Assembly (NCBI GenBank): GCA_947488605.1 | Contig: CANKZJ010000009.1 | Coordinates: forward strand, 1 to 64,000 | Reading direction: 5' to 3' | Length of the DNA stretch: 64,000 nucleotides | Origin: an uncultured Paracoccaceae bacterium | Lineage (GTDB): Bacteria; Pseudomonadota; Alphaproteobacteria; Rhodobacterales; Rhodobacteraceae | Shown here: positions 36,937 through 45,899 of the stretch, piece after piece | Layout of the letters: each line of letters begins with the position of its first letter | Numbering within the stretch: the stretch's first letter is position 1 | Notes under the pieces: generated by a model | The model's input: the letters and a program-made list of their open reading frames with translations, nothing else | Databases searched by the model: none | What the model was told of the DNA's origin: nothing | Translations under genes and position numbers: made by a program

Positions 36937-37686
36937 TCATTTTGCTTGCAGCGTACCCCGGCATTTCGGATAGCTAGAACAGCCGTGAAAGGTTTGTCCT
37001 GTCTTGCGATTGGTTCTCTCAATCATCTTTGACCCGCAGCGAGGGCATTTCGTGACGTTGGTTTCGTTTTGAGTGGCTTTTTCTTGGACATGCTGAACGT
37101 GCGCGCGCCGCGTTTCCTTATTTGCTTCTAAGGCGCTGCTGCGCAGTTTGTGGACAAAATCGCGCACCTCACTGTCGGTGAACTGAACGGTTTTTCGTGA
37201 GGTGATATAGTTCAAAAGTTCCCCCCTGCTCCAAAACACGTTAGGGGGCATGTCGGTTTTTGGTTTTGCTGAACCAACGAAAGCAACGAGGTTTTCCAGT
37301 TGATCTAGCCTGATGCTAAGCAGGTCTTGAATGACCTTTACGTGAAGGTAGTTCTGACGCAGGGGATTCTGAAACTGTGATTTGTGTCGACGCATGACTT
37401 GCGTCCAACGTGCCTGGGTTTTGCCACCGAAAATCCATCCTGACATGTTCTTGGTCTCGATCACGAAGATGCCGTAACGAGATAAGACGATATGATCGAC
37501 CTGTGTTGTGCCTTTGGTGGTTGGCAAGGTGAGATCTTCTAATAGCGTGTAGTCTTGTTCGGCTAGTTTTCGGCTGAGCGTCGAATTGACACGTCGTTCG
37601 CCTTCTGCACCGATCACCTTGGGTGAATTAAGATAAAAGTAAAGAAATGCAATGCCGAGCGCGAACAAAATGAAGAGTAATTCCAA
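36937..37686 (-). CDS. NERD-domain protein with C-terminal topoisomerase-type zinc ribbon
   Basis: A 249-aa protein: one N-terminal membrane helix (LLFILFALGIAFLYFYL), a NERD nuclease-related domain (EGERRV, then QVDHIVLSRYGIFVIETKN with the D...ExK active-site pattern), a linker, and a C-terminal zinc ribbon of the topoisomerase type (CPRCGSKM, then GCSSYPKCRG). NERD proteins are nuclease-like and often linked to plasmids and defence. The membrane anchor places the nuclease domain at the inner face of the cytoplasmic membrane. It lies 147 bases upstream of the 531-aa gene on the same strand. Confidence 0.85.
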   Translation of the reverse strand: MELLFILFALGIAFLYFYLNSPKVIGAEGERRVNSTLSRKLAEQDYTLLEDLTLPTTKGTTQVDHIVLSRYGIFVIETKNMSGWIFGGKTQARWTQVMRRHKSQFQNPLRQNYLHVKVIQDLLSIRLDQLENLVAFVGSAKPKTDMPPNVFWSRGELLNYITSRKTVQFTDSEVRDFVHKLRSSALEANKETRRAHVQHVQEKATQNETNVTKCPRCGSKMIERTNRKTGQTFHGCSSYPKCRGTLQAK

Positions 37687-37982
37687 AGCCGTTCTCTCTT
37701 CCGCCAGTATCCAAATTTTCCAAACACTATGCGAATTGAGGCCTTGGATGAAAGCGAGAAGACGGTTGTGGTGAAGTGCGAAAGACCGCTTCTGGAATGC
37801 TGCATTGCAGCATCCGCCGGCGTGACGAATATCCGCAAGGGGCCGTCCTCAGCTCCGAGGATCGGTTTTTGGCGTCTACATGCTGCACCTGCTCTTATGG
37901 CGGCAACGAGCCCTCTCTACCGGATGCTGCGCAAGGCCTGAACGACCGCAATTGGGCCTGTTCTGCAATCATTGCTGCAACG

Positions 37983-38303
37983 TCAGCGCGTCTCGCGGGA
38001 GAGGTGCTTTCTGCCCCATTCCGCGATGTGCTCAAGCAATGGCTCCAAAGACATGCCGTACTCGGTCAGAGAATACTCGACCTTGGGCGGCACCTCTCTG
38101 AAATCCCTGCGCTCAACAACTCCGGCGTCCTGAAGCTCGCGCAACTGCCGGATCAGAACCTTCTCGGAGATCCAGGACATCTCGCGATTGAGTTCGCCGA
38201 ACCGGTAGGTGCGCTTCGCAAGCCGGTAGAGAATGCCGGTCTTCCATTTTCCGCCGATCACGCCGACCGCTGCTTTTATGGGGCATCCTGCCTGATCTTC
38301 CAT
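37983..38303 (-). CDS. HxlR-family transcriptional regulator
   Basis: A 106-aa winged-helix regulator with the hallmark GCPIKAAVGVIGGKWKTGIL opening and RFGELNREMSWISEKVLIRQL recognition region in part. The N-terminal Cys is the redox- or electrophile-sensing residue in many HxlR members. I prefer the ATG at 38303; longer in-frame starts give non-family residues. It is divergent from an epoxide hydrolase gene, the usual layout for HxlR regulators controlling detoxification enzymes. Confidence 0.88.
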   Translation of the reverse strand: MEDQAGCPIKAAVGVIGGKWKTGILYRLAKRTYRFGELNREMSWISEKVLIRQLRELQDAGVVERRDFREVPPKVEYSLTEYGMSLEPLLEHIAEWGRKHLSRETR

Positions 38304-38434
38304 CTTTATCGGTCCCTGCTTCCATAACTCTACACTGACATTTTTGTCAGTACTTGCGATTTTGTCACCATGAAGCATGATCCCTATCAACCGAAAATCG
38401 CAAGCCCTTTGATCAACGCGCAGGAGGCGGACCT

Positions 38435-39670
38435 ATGAACTTTTCGATGACCAGACGGGCTATACTGGCCAGTGGCGCAGCCATTCTGGCGTGCGGGGTC
38501 AACGCGCAATCCAGTGACCCGGACAAGGAGACCCAGACCATGACAGCCGTACCGTTCACAATCGACGTTTCCAGCGATGTCATCGAGGACCTCAAGGACC
38601 GGATCGCGGCAACGCGCCTTCCTGACCAGCTCGCGAGGACCGGCTGGAGCTATGGTACCGACACGACCTATCTGGCCGACCTGCTGGAATACTGGCGAAC
38701 GGAATATGACTGGTTGGCCGAGCAAGCGCGGCTGAACACGTTCGACCACTTCAAGGCCGAGATCGACGGGCTCGACATCCATTTTGTCCACACGGCCTCT
38801 GATCGCCCGGACGCAATCCCCCTTCTGATGCTGCACGGATGGCCCTCGTCTTTCGTCCAGATGCTCGACATCATCCCGATGCTGACCGACCCGGAGGGAG
38901 ACGGACCGGCGTTCCACGTCGTCGCAGCCTCGCTGCCCGGCTACGGGTTCTCGGGGATACCGACTGAGCCGGGAATGAGCCCCGGTGCCATCGCCCCCTA
39001 CATGCACAAACTGATGACGGACGTGCTTGGCTACGACCGCTACGGCGTGCGATCCTCCGACCTCGGGGCGGGCGTCGCGGCGATGATGGCGGGGAGTTAC
39101 GCGGAAGCGGTTATCGGGTCGCATACGGGTGGCACGAACCCATATTTGCAAGGACCGATCCCGGACGACCTATCGGAGGAGGAACAGGCCTTCGTCCAAA
39201 ACGCCCAGATGTGGATGCAGCAGGAGATGGCCTATGCGATGCAGCATTCGAGCAAGCCGCAGACCGTTGCCGTGGCCCTGAACGACTCTCCCGCTGGGCT
39301 GGCCTCCTGGATCGTCGAGAAGTTCTGGCGCTGGACGGACAACGACGGCACCATCGAGTCCGCGATCGACCGTGACGCCCTGCTCACAAATCTGACAATC
39401 TACTGGGCAACCCAGACGATCAATTCGTCCATGCGCCTCTATGCCGAAGCGGCCCGCGCGCAGGACGGCTGGGCGATGCCACAGGTGCCGGTCGGATACC
39501 TCATGCCGAAAAACGACATGTTCGAGACGCCGCGATCCTGGATCGAACGGCAGGGGCCTGTCGGCCACTGGACCGTCGCGGAACAAGGGGGCCATTTCAT
39601 GGAATGGGAGCAGCCCCGGATCGTCGCCGATGACTTGCGGCTGTTCTTCGGCGGCTTGCAGGACGGATGA
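38435..39670 (+). CDS. Epoxide hydrolase family protein with export signal
   Basis: A 411-aa alpha/beta hydrolase. After a twin-arginine-like signal (MTRRAILASGAAI) comes the epoxide hydrolase N-terminal cap domain (VIEDLKDRIAATRLP), then the oxyanion motif HGWPSS, the nucleophile Asp in SSDLGAG and the catalytic His in GGHFMEWEQP. These enzymes open epoxides to diols. Export to the periplasm is likely; a Cys in ILACG could alternatively be a lipoprotein site. It is controlled, by layout, by the divergent HxlR regulator and overlaps the next gene by four bases. Confidence 0.9.
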   Translation: MNFSMTRRAILASGAAILACGVNAQSSDPDKETQTMTAVPFTIDVSSDVIEDLKDRIAATRLPDQLARTGWSYGTDTTYLADLLEYWRTEYDWLAEQARLNTFDHFKAEIDGLDIHFVHTASDRPDAIPLLMLHGWPSSFVQMLDIIPMLTDPEGDGPAFHVVAASLPGYGFSGIPTEPGMSPGAIAPYMHKLMTDVLGYDRYGVRSSDLGAGVAAMMAGSYAEAVIGSHTGGTNPYLQGPIPDDLSEEEQAFVQNAQMWMQQEMAYAMQHSSKPQTVAVALNDSPAGLASWIVEKFWRWTDNDGTIESAIDRDALLTNLTIYWATQTINSSMRLYAEAARAQDGWAMPQVPVGYLMPKNDMFETPRSWIERQGPVGHWTVAEQGGHFMEWEQPRIVADDLRLFFGGLQDG

Positions 39671-40251
39671 GCGCGGGCGACCGGTTTGAGCGGGTCGAAC
39701 TCGACACGGAGGCGCGGCTCCACGATTGGCTTACAGAGAACGGGTCACGATCCGAGAGCCGATGGCTCGTCACTTTCAAGAAAGGAGATGATCGCTACCT
39801 GCCCTACGACCGGATCGTCCGCGTCCTGATTGCGCATGGATGGGTCGACAGCCAGCCCAGATCGCTCGACGCCCGCCGGTCGATGCGGCTCATCTCTCCG
39901 CGAAGGCCGGGCAGCAACTGGTCAAAGGCCAATCGGGAGCGCGCCGAAGACCTCATCGACAAGGCCGAGATGACGCCCCGCGGCCTCCGCGCGGTCGAGG
40001 CCGCAAAAGAAGACGGGTCGTGGTCCGCATTGGTCGACATTGAGGCGGGTGGGGTTCCGGACGACTTGATTGCGATGCTCAGAAGCAAAGAAGGAGCGAG
40101 GGCAAACTTCGACGCTTTCCCACCATCATCCAGACGGTTGATCCTCGAATGGATTAACGCAGCAAAGACCGCCGAGACCCGTCAGAAGCGCCTGCGGGAG
40201 ACGGCAGACAAGGCTGTGCAAAACCAGCGAGCCAACCATTATCGTAGATGA
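39667..40251 (+). CDS. YdeI/OmpD-associated family protein
   Basis: A 194-aa cytoplasmic protein with the YdeI-family features LHDWLTENGSRSESRWLVTFKK in part, YDRIVRVLIAHGWVDSQPRSLD and a C-terminal Arg-rich tail (FPPSSRRLILEWINAAKTAETR in part). The family is widespread and of unclear biochemical role, sometimes tied to antimicrobial-peptide resistance. It overlaps the epoxide hydrolase gene by four bases (ATGA), so the two form an operon. Confidence 0.85.
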   Translation: MSAGDRFERVELDTEARLHDWLTENGSRSESRWLVTFKKGDDRYLPYDRIVRVLIAHGWVDSQPRSLDARRSMRLISPRRPGSNWSKANRERAEDLIDKAEMTPRGLRAVEAAKEDGSWSALVDIEAGGVPDDLIAMLRSKEGARANFDAFPPSSRRLILEWINAAKTAETRQKRLRETADKAVQNQRANHYRR

Positions 40252-40597
40252 TTGGTCATCGTAGGAGTTTTTCGCCTGCCGCCCAACGCCGTCTTGGAAG
40301 GGTAGCGGTCATTGGGTGTGAGGCTCTGAATTACTGTTCTGTCCGCTCTCCAGACCATGCCCACCACCAAGATCGAACATCTGCAGCGAACAGCGGCTTT
40401 GGCGCGTCGCATCGCAGCACCAAACGAGGTGGTCGAACGGCAGGTTGGGGCCGTCTCCGGACTCACACCACATTGCTTTAGGACGCTGCACTCTCCGGCG
40501 GCATCGCTCTGGTTTCAAGAAAGGTCGATACTTTTCCCTAACTGCACGTGACGTTCTTGTTCCAACGTGGCAACATTATGACTGGACACTTCGGCCC
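40252..40597. other. Intergenic gap between convergent genes
   Basis: A 346-bp gap. It resembles the GC-variable degenerate spacer DNA seen elsewhere in the window. I see no gene, clear terminator or full bipartite repeat. Confidence 0.4.
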
Positions 40598-42529
40598 TTA
40601 GGAAACTTGAAAGCACTCAAGCAGTTGCTTGGTAAGTTTTAACAAATATTTCTTGTGCCTTGCATTGAAAATCCGGGGATCAGTTGCAATCTCTGCATGC
40701 TCCAAGATGATGTAGGCCAAGGCCGGCTTAGAAACAGTAAAGCCGTCCGTCTCAAGAGCCTTTAGTTTTTGAGCTTTTCCATCTCCTGCAAATTGGTTGG
40801 GATCAAGATCAAGTGGTTGTTGATGATATCGATTCAGGTATTCTTGAACCGCAGATGCGAACACCGCATCGTCGATCCAGTCTTCGACAGTTACAACGGC
40901 ATCTTTTTGGCCAGAAACGAAGAAAATCTTCGATTTTTCGACACCAGCTTCAATCAAATCCTTCTCGTATTTTTGCCCTGCTGGGTCTCGATCAACCAGA
41001 TAGGCGACATTCTCGCCTTGGGCTGAAAACTGCTGCAGCGTTGATTTTGAAGCGTTAGCCAACCCTGGGACAACTTGAAATCCGTTGTAGTCAACCTCAT
41101 TAACCTGACGCAAAATACTTGGAACCAGGAGCATTTCCGTCGGGCCTTCAGCAACAAGCGCCTTTCGGGTTGGAAAGAAGGCGAGTGTCTGAGCCCCCAT
41201 GCCATACAGCAATGGCGAAAAGCCCAATGTATCGCTAGACCAGAAGTTGTTTTCAATCTCGCTCGTCGAAAAGTGATCAGTGTCAGTGACGGGACGAACT
41301 AGCCTAACGCCAACCCCTAGGTCTTCTGGCAGACATCCGGCTGAATGAGTTGTGTAGATCACTTGAGAGGCGAGTTTGCGTTCAGTAAAAGTTTGGATCA
41401 AGTCAGCCTGGGCGTCGTAATGTAGGTGCTGTTCGGCTTCGTCTATTAGTAAAATCGGGCTATGCGCATTTTCCCTTATGATGAATGCTAATAGCGCTGC
41501 GTATTGACGAAATCCATCGCTTCGTTCCGCAATAGGGCTAAATTCGCGTTCATCATCCTCTTCTGTCAGAACCATTATCTCTAGGAATGGTTTCTGCCAC
41601 GAGAGCTGTAAAGAGACGTCAGATTGCGACCAAGTCTCAGTAAATATTTCTCTTAGCTTGCCGTTTGCACGGTCAATCTGAGTTTGAATCCGATCTGTTC
41701 TGTTGCTATCAAAACTCGTCTTTAGCGCCCTCAGGTCAAGCCCTGAAATCTCACACAAGTTCTGTAAAGCTCGACACGGTTCGGTGCGGGCTTGCGCCTG
41801 CGCGTGCTCAAATGTTGAGAGGTTGTATGTGGGTTCAAGTTCACGGTCACGTTCAGTAAATTCTATAAAGCGGGGCTGGCGGCTGGCGGCGATATTCAAT
41901 GCGCGGTCGTTTGGATCATCGCTCATCTCTAGCTTAACAAAGTTGGTAATCTCACTTGGCAATTCCTGCAAATACTTTGGTGCTAATTTTTCATTGATAT
42001 CCCCAAGCACCGCTTGTACTTCGTCGAGGAATTCGAGAGCATCATTTTCATAGTTTTCAGCATCAAGGTCTAGATTCTCGCAAAATCGGATAAGTTCATC
42101 ATGCTTCAACCCATCAGAATCATAAGCTTCGACAAATACTTTACTGTTTACCGCCCGGATTAGCTTCTTTTGAAAGGCTGTCCTATGTTTCTTGGGGCGT
42201 TCTAACCTTGGTATCAATTTATGCGTCAGCTCTCCTTGATTGTCCTTTGCAACCGCATATTGACTTGGCTGGCTGCTGCCGATGGCTTCGCGGTCTTCGT
42301 CTGAGAGGTCAAATATGACCTCGGCGTTAATCTTGGAGTCTTCGGGATAGCGGTGGCGGTCATGGGGAGGCCAATTGGAATTTTCGGAAAGTTTGCTAAG
42401 AAGCCTTAGCGCAGAGGTTTTTCCTGCTTCATTGGGGCCAACGAGTACCGTCAATTTACTGCTAGTCTTCAATGTAGTTTTTTTGAGGAAACGGCGGTAG
42501 CCGCTGAAGGTAACTCTACTTAATCGCAT
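40598..42529 (-). CDS. OLD-family ATP-dependent nuclease (ABC ATPase + TOPRIM)
   Basis: A 643-aa protein. The N-terminal ATPase has Walker A GPNEAGKTS at residues 31-39 after the typical opening MRLSRVTFSGYRRF, and Walker B ILLIDEAEQHLH. The C-terminal TOPRIM nuclease has VAEGPTEMLLV, YLVDRDPAG and a later VEDW acidic motif. The phage P2 Old protein and Gabija GajA share this layout. GajA needs a UvrD-like helicase partner (GajB), which is absent here, so this is a single-gene OLD protein. The ATG at 42529 begins the conserved domain; longer starts add non-family residues. A role in phage defence is inference. Confidence 0.85.
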   Translation of the reverse strand: MRLSRVTFSGYRRFLKKTTLKTSSKLTVLVGPNEAGKTSALRLLSKLSENSNWPPHDRHRYPEDSKINAEVIFDLSDEDREAIGSSQPSQYAVAKDNQGELTHKLIPRLERPKKHRTAFQKKLIRAVNSKVFVEAYDSDGLKHDELIRFCENLDLDAENYENDALEFLDEVQAVLGDINEKLAPKYLQELPSEITNFVKLEMSDDPNDRALNIAASRQPRFIEFTERDRELEPTYNLSTFEHAQAQARTEPCRALQNLCEISGLDLRALKTSFDSNRTDRIQTQIDRANGKLREIFTETWSQSDVSLQLSWQKPFLEIMVLTEEDDEREFSPIAERSDGFRQYAALLAFIIRENAHSPILLIDEAEQHLHYDAQADLIQTFTERKLASQVIYTTHSAGCLPEDLGVGVRLVRPVTDTDHFSTSEIENNFWSSDTLGFSPLLYGMGAQTLAFFPTRKALVAEGPTEMLLVPSILRQVNEVDYNGFQVVPGLANASKSTLQQFSAQGENVAYLVDRDPAGQKYEKDLIEAGVEKSKIFFVSGQKDAVVTVEDWIDDAVFASAVQEYLNRYHQQPLDLDPNQFAGDGKAQKLKALETDGFTVSKPALAYIILEHAEIATDPRIFNARHKKYLLKLTKQLLECFQVS

Positions 42530-42935
42530 ATTGGTGCTGCCTGTCTCGCGCTTTCGCTTAGCTTGCACTTCGAGCATTGGGTTTACAAGCACAGACAGCC
42601 TCAGGTCGCTGGCACATTTCGGGTGAAATACTTGACACCCACAAGCTGCCATTGGGGCAACGGGAAAATTGTCTGCAGACTGACCGTTGAGGCAAGGTTG
42701 ATTTTGCAGTTGCGGCGAATGTCAGCATTGCCGTGTACACCCGAAAAGGTCGATCTCTGGACTGCAAAAATCATTGCAGACAAGCCCTTCCGATTGGCAA
42801 CATGGCGACTTGCGCATTGCGTTGGTCATTGGCTGTTTCGCCGCTCAGTACCTCAAACCGCAGTCCATCGGTCAGGCTAAGTTGCAAGGGTGGTTTTGAT
42901 ATCTTGCATCTAGTCGATGCAAGCCCATGTCGTCA
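42530..42935. other. Intergenic gap upstream of the OLD gene
   Basis: A 406-bp gap on the same strand as both neighbours, so the OLD gene likely has its own promoter here. No gene is supported; the sequence resembles degenerate spacer DNA with CATTGGC/GCATTGC-like short repeats. Confidence 0.4.
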
Positions 42936-43454
42936 TTATCGGTATGGCGTTGTCGGCTCAACTCTCACTGTTCGATAGCGAGTCCTAAACACACGAAGGA
43001 CCATCTCAAGGGTCGCGGTGAATGTGCTAAAGTCAAAGCTCATGCCGCCCTTCTTGCGTTCGTGTAGGTAGCGCCAATCAATGAATGCGTCAGCGTGTTG
43101 TCGCAATACATGTTCAATGCCGAAGCCGCTGTACAGCATGTTGGGATGATAGGGAGCTACGTTTTTCTTGAACTCTTGCTCTAGTCTGTCCTGACTTTCG
43201 GGCTTGAGCGCATCGAACAACTTGAGTAGGTTGTGTGTTTTCCTGAAATCGTCCCGATCATGGTCAAATACGTACCAAGCCTTCAATGCCAACTCCATCG
43301 CGAACGCCAACAACATTTGTTCAACGCCTGAATGATGCCTTTCACCGAGCGCGCGGTCTTCCCAAATCAAGTCTCGGTCAAAGGTTTGGGCTTGGCGTAG
43401 TATGGAACTTGCATACTCGCCTAACTCGATGCCCGTTGTCAGTCGTTTGCTCAT
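42936..43454 (-). CDS. HEPN-like helical protein
   Basis: A 172-aa, probably all-helical protein. The central part (GVEQMLLAFAMELALKAWYV, then KTHNLLKLFDALKP) has the pattern of HEPN-type domains, where a first helix with ELALKA is followed by K(T)H.LLKLF. A canonical RxxxxH ribonuclease motif is not obvious; the nearest is WRYLHER near the C-terminus. It could thus be a catalytically inactive HEPN acting as partner or antitoxin. It is divergent from the GHKL-ATPase gene with under 200 bp between starts, suggesting a shared control region and joint function. Confidence 0.5.
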   Translation of the reverse strand: MSKRLTTGIELGEYASSILRQAQTFDRDLIWEDRALGERHHSGVEQMLLAFAMELALKAWYVFDHDRDDFRKTHNLLKLFDALKPESQDRLEQEFKKNVAPYHPNMLYSGFGIEHVLRQHADAFIDWRYLHERKKGGMSFDFSTFTATLEMVLRVFRTRYRTVRVEPTTPYR

Positions 43455-43648
43455 GGTGCCAGCATGTTCATTCTTGGTAATGACGATTGCAACCTAATTA
43501 TGGGTCAACTTGCCAACGATGATGGCGACAGACTGAAAGCTGCGGATGCATTGCCAACGGCTCACCCACAACCAAAGGGTGTGCCTCTGTTGATTTATCG
43601 CCTCGATGGTGGTTCAGTTAGTCATTGGTTCAAAAAGCGGTTTATCAT

Positions 43649-45247
43649 ATGGCTGGCGCATTTCGAAAAGAGTTCTTTGATCGAATTGATGGGACTCCGC
43701 AGAAGCGCATGTTTTTATCGATCATGGCGGACTATGATTTGCTGACCGCAATGTCCGAACTGGTAGACAATGCGATCGATCATTGGCTTGCAATTGGAAA
43801 GCCAGCAGGAACTGAAATTCGCTTGTTCATGGATGCCGAGCGTCAGCTTATTACGGTGCGAGACAACGCTGGTGGAGTGCCAGTTGATCAAATCAAACTG
43901 CTGATAGCTCCGGGCGCAACTAGACCTCTAAATGCGGCCAATTTGATCGGGAATTTCGGTGTTGGTGGGAAAAGGGCCAGTGTGGCTCTAGGCGAGCTGG
44001 TGACAATTACCTCCAGACACAAGAAGCAAGATAGCTTTCAAATCGTCATAGACAAAGACTGGCTTGCTGACGAAGACTGGCGAATTGATGTCAATCGAGT
44101 TCCAAATATAGACCCACAGACCACTCAGGTCAGCATATCCGAAGTACGCCAAAGCTTTTCTCAGAGCGACCTCGATGACCTCTACAAACACCTTGAAGCA
44201 ACCTATGCGACCTTCATTAGCCAAGGTTGCCGAATTTTCTTGAACGGTGACCCAGTGGGAGTGACGGTTTTTGATACGTGGGCTTACCCTCCCGGGCATC
44301 TGCCTAAGAACATGTCATTTGACATAGAACCTGCAGAGGGTGGCGTACTTAATGTCAATATTACTGGTGGTCTGATACGAGACCGCGTTCCTGAGGCTGA
44401 TAATTACGGCGTGTATTTCTATTGCAATGGTAGGTTAATAATGAAGGAATTGCGAACCAGAGACGTTGGATACTTCATTACAGCTGAGGCAGGTGTTCCT
44501 CACCCCGACGCTTCACTTTGTCGAGTAATCGTCGAACTCAACGGACCAGCCGAGTTGATGCCTTGGAACAGCAGCAAAAACGGGATTAGTTTCAGTCACC
44601 CTGCATTTGCATTGGTTAGGCCAAGCATCCTCGAACTAGTTACGTATTTCTCGAAGTTGTCGCGACGTTTCAAGAGCGACAGAGCCAACGAGGTCTACCG
44701 ACATGACAAGGGGTCGGTTGATCCCATGCCACCGGCGAGTACGACGAGCAAGAAACGCCTTGTCCTTCCACCAGTTAAGCGGACACCAAAGCTGTCGTAT
44801 TCCCAAAAACTATTGCAGCTAAACCAAGGAACCTTTGCAAAAAAGCCTTGGACTCTAGGACTGGTCGAATCCATGGGCTTTGTAGATATCGCTCTTGATC
44901 AGAACTTTGAAACAAAGAATAGAGCCGCTCTGATACTACTCGATAGCAATGTTGAGATCGGAATGAAGGAGTACATTGTCAATAACACCACATTATTTCC
45001 ACCTCACAAATACAAAGGCAATACGCTGACTGACATCCTGACTAACAGGACAAAGGTTCTCAACGAAGTAAAAAGCCACCTAAAGATCGATCCTACAACA
45101 GAAGCAAAGCTGAAGTACTTTTACGGACTCCGAAACAAGCTGATCCACGAACGAGCTACAACTCAAATATTAGATCGCGACATCGACGACTATAGGGATC
45201 TTGTAGAGAAACTGCTTCGCAAGATGTTTTCGGTCCGGTTTCCTTGA
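43649..45247 (+). CDS. GHKL-type ATPase with C-terminal HEPN-like motif
   Basis: A 532-aa protein. The N-terminal 200 residues form a Bergerat-fold ATPase: N box ELVDNAIDHW (residues 37-46), RDNAGGV with the adenine-binding Asp72, and NFGVGGKRAS. This resembles Hsp90/MORC/MutL-like ATPases and lacks any kinase H box. A middle transducer-like region follows, then a Pro/Lys-rich linker, and a C-terminal helical domain ending LRNKLIHERAT, where R495 and H500 fit the HEPN RxxxxH ribonuclease motif. A TTG at 43625 is an alternative start. The combination suggests an ATP-controlled toxic RNase; I cannot name a characterised homologue. Confidence 0.68.
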   Translation: MAGAFRKEFFDRIDGTPQKRMFLSIMADYDLLTAMSELVDNAIDHWLAIGKPAGTEIRLFMDAERQLITVRDNAGGVPVDQIKLLIAPGATRPLNAANLIGNFGVGGKRASVALGELVTITSRHKKQDSFQIVIDKDWLADEDWRIDVNRVPNIDPQTTQVSISEVRQSFSQSDLDDLYKHLEATYATFISQGCRIFLNGDPVGVTVFDTWAYPPGHLPKNMSFDIEPAEGGVLNVNITGGLIRDRVPEADNYGVYFYCNGRLIMKELRTRDVGYFITAEAGVPHPDASLCRVIVELNGPAELMPWNSSKNGISFSHPAFALVRPSILELVTYFSKLSRRFKSDRANEVYRHDKGSVDPMPPASTTSKKRLVLPPVKRTPKLSYSQKLLQLNQGTFAKKPWTLGLVESMGFVDIALDQNFETKNRAALILLDSNVEIGMKEYIVNNTTLFPPHKYKGNTLTDILTNRTKVLNEVKSHLKIDPTTEAKLKYFYGLRNKLIHERATTQILDRDIDDYRDLVEKLLRKMFSVRFP

Positions 45248-45899
45248 GGCGATACTGAATTCTCTCTGTCGAAAAGAATTTAGTTTCAACATTGGGTCAA
45301 GTTCCTAGCCGAGTCTCGTTCAACCGGGCAGAAAGTACCAATATGGAAATCGACAAGAGAATTCTCAAAAATGTGTCCCCGAAAGACATTGCCGAGGTAG
45401 TCAAAGCAGAACGTGAGACTATTGAGCAGGAAAAGTAACTCCAGCAAGAATATGAAGCCTATCTAGCGACACTGACTAGGCGTCAACGTCACAACCTTAG
45501 CCGATAGTTGCCCCATCGCTATATGCACATACTCTGCAATTGCTGGCACTAAGGTCCGCTTTCGTGTTTTCCAAAGGATGTTCTCGCGTTTGCGGCGAAC
45601 GACTGCTTTCCGCCCCTTGGTGTCGATTGCTGCATTGCCATAGGGCAATGAGCCCCCTCCCCTAACAAGTCCATAGGCCGACCCCTATATCTACTCGGTG
45701 AGCAAGTGAAATTAGCGGTTAGGTCCAGCTTAATTTTGCAACTGATATATGCACCATCTCACTCTCCTTGTTTTCATGACTAGCTCAGGTTGTTGCAAAT
45801 ATTATGATTTTCGCGACAGCTCACTCGTTCGGCCTGCGCCTAAAGCAAGCGAACCCTAACTTTTGGGAATTGGAGACGTGGACCGACTGCTTTGCCTTG
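45248..45899. other. Intergenic region, 652 bp, with one broken small frame
   Basis: Between convergent genes. Apart from the interrupted frame at 45343-45507, I see no gene. A minus-strand open frame at 45463-45648 has no recognisable features and resembles degenerate spacer DNA. Confidence 0.4.
45343..45507 (+). pseudogene. Small helical ORF interrupted by an in-frame TAA
   Basis: The frame reads 31 codons (MEIDKRILKNVSPKDIAEVV...), a TAA at 45436-45438, and then another 22 codons in the same frame rich in Gln/Glu/Arg before a TAG at 45505. The whole 54-residue reading is strongly charged and coiled-coil-like on both sides of the stop, so a nonsense mutation in a small protein gene is plausible; chance is also possible. 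It lies 95 bases downstream of the GHKL-ATPase gene on the same strand. Confidence 0.35.

Noticed and set aside
40598..42529. Gabija system
   Set aside because: No UvrD-like GajB gene follows or precedes the OLD gene.
45463..45648. Minus-strand 61-codon open frame rich in Arg/Lys
   Set aside because: It lies in degenerate spacer DNA, overlaps the broken plus-strand small ORF and has no ribosome site or family resemblance.
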